The notes under the pieces were generated by a model. The model made no database searches, was not told the origin of the DNA, and worked only from the letters and a program-made list of their open reading frames with translations. Positions 10,446-20,560 of a stretch of 64,000 nt of DNA are shown here, piece after piece (position 1 is the stretch's first letter; each line of letters starts with the position of its first letter). Made by a program: the position numbers and the translations under genes. Source of the DNA: Culex pipiens pallens (Eukaryota; Arthropoda; Insecta; Diptera; Culicidae); the NCBI RefSeq assembly GCF_016801865.2, contig NC_068938.1, forward strand, positions 210,145,734 through 210,209,733, given 5' to 3'.

Positions 10446-13370
10446 CTACCGGGAGGACATTTACGAAAACATACAAATTTGGGCAATATGGGTATCAAAA
10501 TTCATGGTTTTTGATACTAGTAATGAAAATGACCATTTTGGCAGGATTGGCCACACCCGGAGTGGCTTCGGACCGGCTTACGAAGTTTTCCGCTGCAATC
10601 GTGGACCAAACAACAGCAGGAAAGCGGAAGGAGGAGGAGTCCTCGTCGCGGCACGCCGCTGTTTCAAGCCACGCCGGATTGACCAAGACGCTTGGAAGGC
10701 AGTGGAGCAGGTCTGGGTGTCTCTGAAGCTGTCTGATCGTGTCCTTTTCCTCTGTGTGGTATACTTCCCCCCGGATCGCATTTACGACAAGGACCTGTAT
10801 AAGATCCACCTCGATTCGATAGCATCTATTGCAGAACGCACGCGCCCGATCGATGACATCGTTGTCGTAGGGGACTTCAACTTGCCGAAACTGACCTGGA
10901 CACCTTCCCGTAACGGTTTCTTGTACCCGGATCCTGATCGCTCACAATTCCATCCCTGTGCGCGTGATCTTCTGGCCGGATATAACCTGGCCACTCTGCA
11001 GCAGATCAACCATATTGAGAACGAAGACGGTCGCCGTCTTGATCTTTGCTTTGTGAGCGCACAAGATTTCGCCCCAACGCTAATCGTTGCCCCGGCCCCG
11101 CTTGCTAAGATCGTCCATCGCCACCCCGCGCTCGTTGTCACTATCGACGGTTGTCACAGTTCTGTTGTTCGAGACCGTCCGGACACCGTATGCTACAACT
11201 TCCGAGGTGCTGATTACGATGAAATGTCTCTGGCACTGCGCAACATCGACTGGGATAGTGTCTTGGACTCTGTTGACGTCGATGCCGCGGTCGATACATT
11301 CTCATCAATCCTGCGAGATCACATCGACCATTTCGTGCCTAAGGTCAGGAAGCGTAATTCTACTCACCTACCGTGGCAAACGCCGGAACTTTGCAACCTC
11401 AAAACCCAGAAGCGAGCCGCTTTCAAGATCTTCTCCAGGTGTGGAACACTTTCCCTTCGTGAGTACTACTTGAGAATGAACAGCAAATACCAGCGTCTGA
11501 GTCGCAGTTGTATGGCAAGCTACCAGCGCAAGAAGCAGCGTGAGCTGAAGGCCAACCCGAAGAAGTTTTGGAAATTCGTCGACGAGAACCGCAAAGAATC
11601 TGGGCTGCCTTCGTCCATGCGATTGGCCAACGAGGAAGCTGAGAGCACTGCGGAAATCTGCAGGCTGTTCGCCAAAAAGTTTTCGAGTGTTTTTACAAAC
11701 GAACATATCACCGACGACGAGATCCAAATTGCTGCCAACAACGTTCCCCGTCGCGATCGATTTCTCCCCATGATTGACATCGATGACGACGCCATATCAG
11801 CTGCGATAACTAAACTGAAACATTCCAGCTCCCCTGGACCGGACGGAATTCCGTCGACACTGCTGAAGCGATGTTCGTCCGCGCTGGTATCGCCCCTCTT
11901 GCACCTGTTCCGGCTATCCCTCGCCTCCGGAAAGTTCCCGTGTGCATGGAAGCAGGCCTTCATGTTCCCCGTGCATAAAAAAGGCGATCGAAGGAACATC
12001 GAGAACTACAGAGGTATCTCGGCCCTCTGCGCTACCTCGAAACTGTTCGAGTTGGTGGTGATTGGTCCAATATTTGCCCATTGCCGTCAGGAATTATCCA
12101 GCGATCAGCATGGATTCTTTCCAAAACGGTCCACTGCCACGAATCTGCTGTGCTTCATCGAGTTCGTTTTCGATAGCTTCGACAATCGCTCTCAAACTGA
12201 CGCCGTTTATACAGATTTGTCGGCAGCTTTCGACAAGATTAACCACAGTATCGCTATCGCCAAACTCGAGAAGCTCGGATTCTGTGGCAGCCTGTTGACA
12301 TGGTTCAGGTCGTATCTGTCGGGACGCTCGCTGCGGGTGAAAATCGAGGACGCACTCTCCGAAAGTTTCGACGCTACCTCTGGAATCGGTCAAGGCAGCC
12401 ACCTCGGTCCGTTGGTGTTCTTGTTCTATTTCAACGACGCCAACTTCACCCTGAGAGGACCTCATCTCTCCTACGCAGACGACCTCAAACTGTTCGCCAA
12501 GATCGACTGTCTCGAAGATGCCGAAGCCCTGCAACGCGAACTGGATAAGTTCGCTGATTGGTGTGAGGCGAATCACATGGTCCTAAATCCCGGTAAATGC
12601 CAGGTGATAACGTTTAGCCGGAAGCACTGTCCGATACTCTTCAACTACCATCTTGGCGACACACTAGTGGAAAGAGTTGATCACGTTAAGGATCTCGGTG
12701 TCATACTGGACGTTAAACTGACCTTCAAGCAACACGTGTCCTTCATAACTGCCAAAGCATCCCGTCAGCTCGGTCTGGTGATCCGTATGACACGCCACTT
12801 CACCGACATCCACTGCTTGAAAACGCTGTTCTGCTCGTTGGTCCGGTCCTCGCTCGAATATTGCTCGTCGGTTTGGACTCCGCACTACAATAACGCCGTT
12901 TATCAGCTAGAGAGAATTCAACGCAGGTTTGTCCGATACGCCCTGAGACTGCTGCCCTGGAGAAATCCCCAGCAGCTGCCGCCATACGAAGACCGCTGCC
13001 AGCTCATGCATCTCGACACTCTCCAGCTGCGTCGTGACCTGGCCCGTGCGTTGACAGTTTCGGACGTTCTGACCGACAGGATCGATTGCCCCTCTCTTCG
13101 AGAAAAGATCACCCTGACTGCACCTGCCCGCCAGCTACGCCACACGCCAATCATGCAGATCCCTTTCCGCCGTACCAATTACAGCGCCAACGGAGCCATC
13201 GTCGGACTGAAGCGAGCCTTCAATAAAGTGTCCTCTGTTTTTGACGTCAGTTTGTCCCGCGATGTGTTAAAGTCCAAGTTTTTATCAGTGTTAAGACGAA
13301 TGTTCTAGTTTTAGTCTTAGTTTTTAAGTTCATTTGGGCAATAAGTGCCTGTTGAGAAATAAACAAACAG
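10446..13370 (+). mobile_element. Non-LTR retrotransposon insertion (Jockey/CR1 group) with chimeric 5' end
   Basis: The insertion splits a 139-bp unit and is bounded by TTAATGT at 10439-10445 and 13371-13377; the undisturbed sequence at 8695-8715 gives the empty site. The first 121 bp (10446-10566) are not retrotransposon: they match 7585-7705 of the host repeat. Retrotransposon sequence proper begins at about 10567, part-way into the endonuclease domain. The 3' end is A-rich (aaataaacaaacag). The element is therefore 5'-truncated relative to a full copy. Confidence 0.85.
10504..13308 (+). CDS. Non-LTR retrotransposon ORF2: endonuclease (partial) and reverse transcriptase
   Basis: The open frame covers 934 codons, of which about the first 21 derive from the flanking repeat. 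Endonuclease motifs remain at residues ~120 (VVGDFNLPKLTW) and ~175 (GRRLDLCFVS), but the N-terminal Asn and Glu catalytic segments are gone. The reverse transcriptase follows: SSPGPDGIPSTLL (~441), DQHGFFPKRSTATNLL (~538), YTDLSAAFDK (~568), GIGQGSHLGPLVF (~624) and the catalytic YADDLKLF (~657). The C-terminal region has KDLGVILD and a run of small basic segments. There are no stops or frameshifts, so the insertion is young, but the missing endonuclease N-terminus means it cannot retrotranspose. Family placement (Jockey/CR1 group) rests on motif style and could be refined by phylogeny. Confidence 0.88.
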   Translation: MVFDTSNENDHFGRIGHTRSGFGPAYEVFRCNRGPNNSRKAEGGGVLVAARRCFKPRRIDQDAWKAVEQVWVSLKLSDRVLFLCVVYFPPDRIYDKDLYKIHLDSIASIAERTRPIDDIVVVGDFNLPKLTWTPSRNGFLYPDPDRSQFHPCARDLLAGYNLATLQQINHIENEDGRRLDLCFVSAQDFAPTLIVAPAPLAKIVHRHPALVVTIDGCHSSVVRDRPDTVCYNFRGADYDEMSLALRNIDWDSVLDSVDVDAAVDTFSSILRDHIDHFVPKVRKRNSTHLPWQTPELCNLKTQKRAAFKIFSRCGTLSLREYYLRMNSKYQRLSRSCMASYQRKKQRELKANPKKFWKFVDENRKESGLPSSMRLANEEAESTAEICRLFAKKFSSVFTNEHITDDEIQIAANNVPRRDRFLPMIDIDDDAISAAITKLKHSSSPGPDGIPSTLLKRCSSALVSPLLHLFRLSLASGKFPCAWKQAFMFPVHKKGDRRNIENYRGISALCATSKLFELVVIGPIFAHCRQELSSDQHGFFPKRSTATNLLCFIEFVFDSFDNRSQTDAVYTDLSAAFDKINHSIAIAKLEKLGFCGSLLTWFRSYLSGRSLRVKIEDALSESFDATSGIGQGSHLGPLVFLFYFNDANFTLRGPHLSYADDLKLFAKIDCLEDAEALQRELDKFADWCEANHMVLNPGKCQVITFSRKHCPILFNYHLGDTLVERVDHVKDLGVILDVKLTFKQHVSFITAKASRQLGLVIRMTRHFTDIHCLKTLFCSLVRSSLEYCSSVWTPHYNNAVYQLERIQRRFVRYALRLLPWRNPQQLPPYEDRCQLMHLDTLQLRRDLARALTVSDVLTDRIDCPSLREKITLTAPARQLRHTPIMQIPFRRTNYSANGAIVGLKRAFNKVSSVFDVSLSRDVLKSKFLSVLRRMF

Positions 13371-13435
13371 TTAATGTCCCCCCGGTAGAACCTTCTCCAG
13401 GGCACTGGCCACTCCGGGTGTGGCCAATATCCTAT

Positions 13436-13973
13436 AAATGTGGTCCCAAGCCCATTGCCCCAAATCATTCTGGTCCGGTGATCGTCCTTACAATCTTCAT
13501 AATAACAGAATTCCTCCCAATTTAGTGCACAAACTGTGTCTTTCAATGTGTGCGTGTGTGTGTGTGAGCAATAAAATTACCACCGTGGATCCGCTTTTGT
13601 CGAAACCTCGTAAGGCACTGAATTTTTCTGAGGCTATCTGTTAGCTTAAATAGTTTGCATGAAATGTGGCAACATGGTGCAAATTTTGCCTCCTCTCCTG
13701 TTTACGTGGAACTGTCACGCGAGAATGTTGCACCACTGTTGCCACATTTCATGCGAACTATTTAAGCTAACAGATAGCCTCAGAAAAATTCAGTGCCTTA
13801 CGAGGTTTCGACAAAAGCGGATCCACGGTGGTAATTTTATTGCTCACACACACACACGCACACATTGAAAGACACAGTTTGTGCACTAAATTGGGAGGAA
13901 TTCTGTTCTTATGAAGATTGTAAGGACGGTCACCGGACCAGAATGATTTGGGGCAATGGGCTTGGGACCACAT
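13436..13973. repeat. Palindromic core of the repeat element
   Basis: The left arm (13436-13650) and right arm (13767-13973) are inverted copies about 210 bp long. They include a (GT)n/(CA)n tract and the run gcttaaatagtttgcatgaa versus its complement. A half-core lies at 8765-9090. Confidence 0.8.
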
Positions 13974-13979
13974 TTATAG

Positions 13980-15075
13980 GATATTGGCCACATTCGGAGT
14001 GGCCAGTGCCCTGGAGAAGGTTCTACCGGGGGGACATTAATCGAACCATACGACTTGGGCCAATATGGGTATCAAAATTCATGGTTTTTTAAACTGGTAA
14101 TGGAAATGGGCATTTTGACTGGATTGGCCACACCCGGAGTGGCCAGTGCCCTCGGGAAGGTTCTACCGGGGGACATTAATCGAACCATACGACTTGGGCC
14201 AATATGGGTATCAAAATTCATGGTTTTTGAAACTGGTAATGGAAATGGGCATTTTGACTGGATTGGCCACACCCGGAGTGGCCAGTGCCCTCGGGAAGGT
14301 TCTACCGGGGGACATTAATCGAACCATACGACTTGGGGCAATATGGGTATCAAAATTCATGATTTTTGAAACTGGTAATGAAAATGGCCATTTTGGCAGG
14401 ATTGGCCACACCCGGAGTGGCCAGTGCCCTGGAGAAGGTTCTACCAGGGGGACATTAATCGAACCATATGACTTGGGCCAATATGGGTATCAAAATTCAT
14501 GGTTTTTTAAACTGGTAATGGAAATGGGCATTTTGACTGGATTGGCCACACCCGGAGTGGCCAGTGCCCTCGGGAAGGTTCTACCGGGGGACATTAATCG
14601 AACCATACGACTTGGGCCAATATGGGTATCAAAATTCATGGTTTTTGAAACTGGTAATGAAAATGGCCATTTTGACTGGATTGGCCACACCCGGAGTGGC
14701 CAGTGCCCTCGGGAAGGTTCTACCGGGGGACATTAATCGAACCATACGACTTGGGCCAATATGGGTATCAAAATTCATGGTTTTTGAAACTGGTAATGGA
14801 AATGGGCATTTTGACTGGATTGGCCACACCCGGAGTGGCCAGTGCCCTCGGGAAGGTTCTACTGGGGGGACATTAATCGAACCATACGACTTGGGGCAAT
14901 ATGGGTATCAAAATTCATGGTTTTTTAAACTGGTAATGGAAATGGGCATTTTGACTGGATTGGCCACACCCGGAGTGGCCAGTGCCCTCGGAAAGGTTCT
15001 ACCGGGGGGACATTAATCGAACTATTCGACTTGGGGCAATATGGGTATCAAAATTCATGGTTTTTGATACTGGAC
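13980..15075. repeat. Tandem 139-bp units, right-hand array
   Basis: Roughly eight units at a 139-bp period (for example the starts of identical segments at 14072, 14211, 14490 and 14629), in the orientation of array 1 and opposite to the 8220 array. The last unit decays at about 15075 before the element's 3' end. Confidence 0.85.
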
Positions 15076-15298
15076 ATGAAAATTACCATTTTGATTGGAC
15101 ATTTTCCGAACCATACTTGTTTTGGCAATTTGTTTCCACAGAGGTGCCAGAGATTGAAAACATTTTATAGGAATAAATTATTTAGGATTAAATACATTGG
15201 CAATGTTTAAAAAATATAAAATAAAATAGAATATTTTTTAGGAGTTTTGTACAAAGTTCTTTGTCATATTGGTCATGTAGAACATAACCACCTGCACC

Positions 15299-15386
15299 TT
15301 TTTTAATCTCAAAACTATTAGCTCAATTTTCAATGTTAGAAAATGAAACTTTTGTTAAACTTTTTGCTTTGTCAATTGCTTTTAGG
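15299..15386. repeat. Displaced outer right arm of the 6676-7074 palindrome
   Basis: This stretch (ttttttaatctcaaaactat onward, to tttgtcaattgctt) is the reverse complement of 6676-6757, essentially identical over 80 bp. It marks the right edge of the inserted 7075-15298 element. Confidence 0.8.
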
Positions 15387-15931
15387 ATAAAGATTATTAT
15401 ATTAAAGGGCTAAAAAACTTATTTTTGAAATTTTAGGATAGTGGGCTAGATTCTAAATATCGATTATTTATAATTAAAATGAGGGCTTATAAGATTACAC
15501 TGAGAAAACGATTTTTCCACAAAATTTAAATTCTGAGAGGCTGTATCTCAGCAACCAGCAGTCAGATCAACAAAATCTAGAAAATAAAATATATGGAATT
15601 TTCCTAGCTTTTCAAAAATATTGTTTTTGCTTTTGCTATTACAAAAAGCTGAAAACTGAACAGCTGAAAATGCCTAAAAAAAAATTTAAAACAGAGCGAA
15701 TAATCAAAATATAAGTATGTCATTTTTGATAGCAAATTTGATTTTGCATCTAAAAATTATTTTTGGAACAATGTTTGATAAAACTTGAAAATGATAAAAT
15801 CAAAAATTAATTTTTTTTTAATTTTTTTATCTTTTTCATCAGAGTTTTCACCATTCTTAACTCTAGCGCAAAACATGCCTTTTTAATACCCTAAAACATA
15901 ACGAAAATTTTTAACTACGAAAACTTTAGTA
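15387..15931. other. AT-rich intron with a dispersed-repeat fragment
   Basis: The segment around 15530-15620 (ggctgtatctcagcaacc) resembles runs at about 31165 and 44020, so it belongs to a dispersed repeat. No ends or open frames were resolved. Confidence 0.4.
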
Positions 15932-16613
15932 CCGTAAACCGGGGTGACTTTGATAGGATTTCAATTTGTTTTTAGAATATTTTCCAACAGGTAAGGTTTT
16001 TCTCAAGATTATGATTTTTTAAACATGTACTGGGGTAGGCCACACAGAATCCATGTACTGTTTCGGAAAAAAAGTTTTTTCAATAATGTTTAGAAAAATA
16101 GTTACGTTAAAAATTCTTAGTTTTAATTCCGGGGTGACTTTGATAGTCATAGTTTTTCTTGTTAAAATCATATTTAAGATGCTCAAACTTTATTTGTACG
16201 CTAAATGTACCATCACTAAAGTAGCTAATATAGTTTTTAAGAAAAAAATCAATGTTTATTTTTTGTTAACTAAGTGTACAAGCTTTTAGCAAAATACATA
16301 TAAATTTTAAATAAAATTGTTAAAAAGTCGGAATTTTGCCTGAAATTTGTTAAAACTAGTTTTGTTTATAAAATTATCGATTTATATTGCATTTTATACT
16401 GAATTCGAAGCACGAATCACAAATTTTCACATTTTACATGGAATTTGTTCAACTGAAATTGCCTATATATTTGAAGATGTTTTTTAATTGTGTTTCAAAA
16501 ACACATATTATTGATTATTTACAAACTTTTTTAACCTTCTCCTAGTAGAAAATTGTCCAAAGATTCCGAAAATGCATTCCGTTTTCCGATTAAAAATCAT
16601 GTTCATTCATTCT
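15932..16613. mobile_element. Truncated second copy of the CCGTAAACCGGGGTGAC MITE
   Basis: Starts with the same terminus as 1439-2312, preceded by TA, and follows it with about 90 percent identity by eye to about 16613. There it stops without the right terminus. Confidence 0.75.
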
Positions 16614-17495
16614 TTTTGTATGGAGCGTGGACAATCGCTAACCCAATCGCTAAAACTTCAAACTAACTACTATTCATACCTTTCAAAAAGTGGTTTAATA
16701 TTCGAGAAATCTTGAATCTCGCTCAGGGATGCATATTACCCCCTTTGTCCATTATTACGATAATTCACCTGATCGATCAAATCAATTCACAACTCTTTAA
16801 GAAAATATCAGCCGTATGACAAACAAACTATGAATTAAACATAAGGCAGTAGAAGGTTAATTACTGAGATTGAAGTCAATACCAGCATCAATCCGAGATG
16901 TCTTCTAGCTCGTTGCCCAGCCACCACGTAACGACGATAATTTTCCCGCGTACGCATTATTCTCTCATGATAGTGCAACAATTGACCTACAAATCAGCCG
17001 GCCAGCATCGCATCGGTGCCACCGGACGTAATCGACGACCGCACCGCGCAAACTGCCGGCATACCATTCGGTGATTAGTATTGTTATGCGGCTTTTCCTC
17101 CATCACTGTGCCTCCACACTGCGGTGGAATGATGACGATGATGCACACGCAATTATCTTTCCTCTCTTTGAGCCAGAGCTGAGCTTCTGCTATTGCTTTG
17201 AAGTCGTTTTGTGGTGGCGGTGCAAAAATTGGCGTGATTCGCAAAACCATCATCCGTCGAATTTGAAACCGCCGTTTGGTGCCACGTGCCAACACGACTG
17301 ACGTGAAGGATGTTTATGTGTAATATGCGTGATTGATCAAATTTTTGCATTTTGGCATTGGTTTCGGGTTTCTTTGTTTGGCAAACATGGGTCACAGTCA
17401 CTCAACATCCCCTCGAAGAGTGCAAAAATAAGAATAATGATGTTGTGTAACAATAAATCGAGTTTACTTTTTAGGGAGAACACTTTGAGGTTTTT
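16614..17495. other. Intron sequence of moderate GC, nothing recognised
   Basis: The 16860-17400 part is less AT-rich than the rest of the intron. Overlapping open frames on both strands (up to 102 codons) have no recognisable motif. It may be unique host intron. Confidence 0.4.
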
Positions 17496-17827
17496 GACAT
17501 AGGACTATGTCTTTACTTACTATACTGGGGGGCCAGTTCAAAATTTCGATCCCAAGCGTCACATTTGGCGAACGTTATTTCAAACGATAATATCTTCATC
17601 CAGACACATTGAAATTACATAATTTTTGGACCATTCGATTCGGAAAACATTCAGCAATTTTCTATAAAATTTTCCGAATTGCCGCGATAGTATAACTATT
17701 CAAACAATTGAATTTTTAAAATGCTTAGAATTTGCAAACAACGCGAACGATTTTGAGGGGAAAATCACCGCAGCAGCGGTGGTCGTCGACGATCGTAAAA
17801 AGAGGGGAAGTAGAGGCGAAGTAGAAG

Positions 17828-17864
17828 TATAAAACTACGTGCTACCCTCTCCACTCCACTTAGT
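17828..17864 (+). promoter_or_regulatory. Candidate core promoter (TATAAAA plus initiator)
   Basis: TATAAAA at 17828-17834 is followed at about 30 nt by CACTTAGTTGCC, a plausible arthropod initiator. A splice-donor-like GTAAGG follows at about 17887. It could drive a leader exon spliced to the Rep-helicase gene, or a short RNA ending at the 18226 stem-loop. Motif evidence only. Confidence 0.35.
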
Positions 17865-18225
17865 TGCCACTGAGCTGCCTAACAAGTAAGGTCGGCCCGG
17901 TCGGCTCATAACTTTCAAAACCTCAGACGAGAAAACAGCTACCAGCAGGAACAGCGCGCAGCAGCAGGGAGAGCGGAAGAACAACGCGAAAACCGAAGGA
18001 AAACTCTTCCCGAGTTGAGAGCTGATCAGGACCAGGACCACATCTGCCGGATTGCCCGTGTTTGCCGGGTAAAATTGACGTGGCCACGAGCAAACTTCGA
18101 TCTGGAGGGCCGCGACGGAGTGTGTGTTTATGTGCACACGTCGCGGCCTTGAAATTTGTTGTTTTGTTTCGTGCGCCGCATTGAGCTACCCGGTGAAATT
18201 TAAACAACCAGATCTGCAAAAAAAT

Positions 18226-18241
18226 GGCCCTTTTCAGGGCC
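18226..18241 (+). promoter_or_regulatory. Second histone-type 3'-end stem-loop, Helentron 5' region
   Basis: GGCCCT TTTC AGGGCC matches the histone stem-loop exactly. It is followed by ACAAATTCATCA and then CGAAGAGTGAA, a downstream-element-like purine run, the same layout as at 28082. It is about 365 nt downstream of a TATA-type promoter (17828), but I find no histone coding sequence between them. It could be the remnant of a captured histone gene or end a short non-coding RNA. Confidence 0.65.
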
Positions 18242-18789
18242 ACAAATTCATCACGAAGAGTGAAACATTGGAATTCGACCCGGAAAAGCATATTTTTTTG
18301 CCATCATCGATTTTTAGTTTGGCTTGGCCACTCTTGCGCCAGATTACACACACACACGCTCTCTCTACATTCCCCCTCCTTTCCTTCTCCCTCACAGCGT
18401 ACACACTCCCCGTTTGATGGTACACGCTGATTTGGTTCGATGCGTCGAGCTTCCCTTCCGCGGACGTTTGATTGATGTACCTAAAATGGTCTCGAACTCG
18501 AACAAAATTCAACCAACCCCGAGACCATTAACAACGCAACCCTCTCATCCATTCCGTGGAAAATTCGTCGAGAAGTAAACGTCGACACTTGTGGCCAGTG
18601 GAAGTCACGCGAAAGTGCCTCTATACACGCCCCACCCGGAAGCGGACCTTACGGAATTTGCCGGTAGAACAAGAGGCTCCCAAGAAACTAACAGCGGCTT
18701 GCCCAAATATGATTAGACAATCCGCGGGGAACACAGCCACGGTGCATTCGAGGTGCCCTGTAAGATTCCCGCAACAAGCCATCGATTGA

Positions 18790-19076
18790 TTCTGCGCAAA
18801 GGAATTCAACTTCATGCCCCCCTTCAAGCGCGTTTCCGTGATCAGCGCCCTGGAAAAGATCCTTAAGGTCATGTTTCCAGCCCTGGACAAGCTCACACCT
18901 GAGCGACCTCTACAGCTCGCCCGCTTCTTGGGCAAATTTGTCGACGATGACTGCATCAGCCCGACCTGCATCTCGCAAAATTCCATCGCAACGCTACCAG
19001 CCGTCCAGCGCGAACGATTCGGTTCGACAAAGCAGCCGGCGATGACAAAGCTCAGCTGGTGGACGAGAAATCTGTA
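18790..19076 (+). pseudogene. Gene-like fragment inside the Helentron, unknown family
   Basis: An open stretch of 87 codons begins at 18814 (MPPFKRVSVISALEKILKVM, then FPALDKLTPERPLQLARFLG). It looks like helical globular protein with normal codon composition, but has no known family that I can name with confidence. A stop (TGA at 18788) precedes it. It is probably a captured host gene piece. It lies upstream of the transposase gene on the same strand. Confidence 0.4.
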
Positions 19077-19159
19077 ACGCCCAGGGAATCGATCGGCTGA
19101 CCATGTCCCTGACCGATAACAACAACATCAAGGATTGTGCTCTTTCAGGTGATTAAACC

Positions 19160-20560
19160 GGACGATTAGATGAGCGCAACCCGAACCACGTCCTCCGGCC
19201 GGATGTATTCTACGATGCTGTCGATGTGGTAGCCAGCGTGCATGATCTGTTCTTCCTCCGGAGGATAGACAGGTTTAACAGCCGCAGGTTTTACAAAAGA
19301 TTACAGTTCTTCCAGAGCCGTTCTTCGTTCTTCGTCGCCAGAGCCTATCCCTGAAAACAGCCTGATGAAGGCCACGTTCAGATTAGTTTTCACGTTTTGA
19401 TAGTGCAGATTTTCAGAACATAAAAATTTTTGATGTATTTTTTCCAGAAATAAATAAAAACATCAGTTTTATTCACAGAACAAATATAATAAGTGCAGAA
19501 AATAAAATTTCTGCAGTTCCAATGCAAGATTTGACCACCTCAACCAGCTTGGCCTTGTTCAACGGAACGCTAGCGTTCTCCTGCAACAGCTTAATCATAT
19601 CCTCCAACGCTTCCACTGGTAGTCCCTGCGGTCGGATCAATCAGCAGCTGTTGGAGTTGCTCCGCCGTGATAAATATCTCTCCGGCTAACAAAATCACCC
19701 TCTTGTCCCCTCCCTCCCTGGGTGCCGCAGAATTTCATTTCCGTCGTTGGTCATCGATCCTAAAAATCCAAGAGAAGAATAAGCTGACTGTTTCAAGATT
19801 TGTTATGTTGAAGAAACTTACAAACATGTCCAGCGAGGTCGTTTGCTTCTGGATGATGAGCGAGCTGTCCGTGACAAGGCTTGGGCAGTCGTGCGACAGA
19901 CCGTAGCCTTAGCCCTTGACCTGCCGAAACAGCGCCAGCGGGGAGATTTAGTTCTCGTGCCAGATGATGAGGAGGTACGGTTGTATTCTACTGGTGTAGG
20001 TGCGGTTTCATCCCAGTCCAGACCGAACCTGCTGGTGGCGGTTCGATCCACGCTCCAACGCTTCCACTGGTAGGCCCTGAGGTCGGATCAATCAGCAGCT
20101 ATAGGAGTTGCTCCGCCGTGATAAACATCTCTCCGGCTAACAAAATCAACCTCCTCCTTGTCCTGGATGCGGGCAATTTAAAGCATAATTTCCACTGCCG
20201 GATGTTCGACCGTAATCTCTCGCAGAATTTCATTTCCGTCGTTGGACAACACTATTCCACCAGCCAGATCAAACTAGCACCTCGAACCACTCGCAGGACG
20301 GCGACCCGATCCTAAAAATCCAAGAGAAGAATAAGCTGATTGTTTCAAGATTTGTTATTTTGAAGAAACTTACAAACATGTCCAGCGAGGCCGTTTGCTT
20401 CTGGATGATGAGCGAGCTGAGCTGTCGTCACAGATGATGAGGAGGTACGGCTGCATCCTTGTGGCGTAGGCGCGATTTCATCCCAGTCCAGACCGAACCT
20501 ACTGGTGGCGGTTTTCTTCGGAGCGAGGTCCAACGAGCACAGCTTGATCAGTTGCGCCGA
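19160..20560 (-). pseudogene. Duplicated gene-like fragments inside the Helentron, minus strand
   Basis: Minus-strand translation gives protein-like islands broken by stops and shifts: YPPEEEQIMHAGYHIDSIVE near 19230; LLAGEIFITAEQLQQLLIDP near 19690-19620; and PLALFRQVKG with SLIIQKQTTSLDMFVSFFN near 19940-19800. Much of it is present twice: 19590-19710 matches 20058-20150, and 19755-19870 matches 20310-20420. The family is not recognised. Decay plus duplication suggests old captured host sequence. Confidence 0.45.

Larger units (their letters stand above)
9098..13763. repeat. 1.6-kb tandem duplication, second copy, interrupted by a retrotransposon
   Basis: Matches 7500-9097 in order. Only scattered substitutions and about one extra 139-bp unit (10067 versus 9928 offset) separate the two. 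The retrotransposon insert at 10446-13370 accounts for the length difference, so the insertion followed the duplication. Confidence 0.8.
7075..15298. mobile_element. Non-autonomous Helentron-type element with tandem-repeat interior (8.2 kb)
   Basis: The 5' end is GACAAAGGACTTTGTC, itself a 7-bp palindrome with a 2-nt centre. Near the 3' end is GTTCTTTGTC, its subterminal inverted partner, followed by a small hairpin (GGTCATGT, AGA, ACATAACC) and an end exactly 33 nt after GTTCTTTGTC, at a T-run. The autonomous Helentron at 17496-28267 has the same plan and the same 33-nt spacing. Insertion is into Ts, as Helentrons do. The interior is 139-bp tandem units, a 1.6-kb tandem duplication, a palindromic core and a nested non-LTR element. 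It has no Rep/helicase, so it would need one in trans. The overall design resembles Helentron-associated (DINE-like) elements. Confidence 0.72.

Noticed and set aside
7433..10476. Many overlapping open frames of 66-197 codons on both strands
   Set aside because: They repeat the same peptide at the 139-bp unit period in several frames and both strands; the unit simply lacks stop codons.
10578..13178. Minus-strand and alternative plus-strand frames within the retrotransposon
   Set aside because: Shadows of the reverse-transcriptase frame; no motifs.
7390..15075. CRISPR-like tandem repeats
   Set aside because: Units are contiguous 139-bp repeats without unique spacers, in a eukaryotic transposon.
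17835..18225. Possible histone coding sequence ahead of the first stem-loop
   Set aside because: Reading the forward frames gave no H1, H2A, H2B, H3 or H4 segment; only the 3' signal is histone-like.
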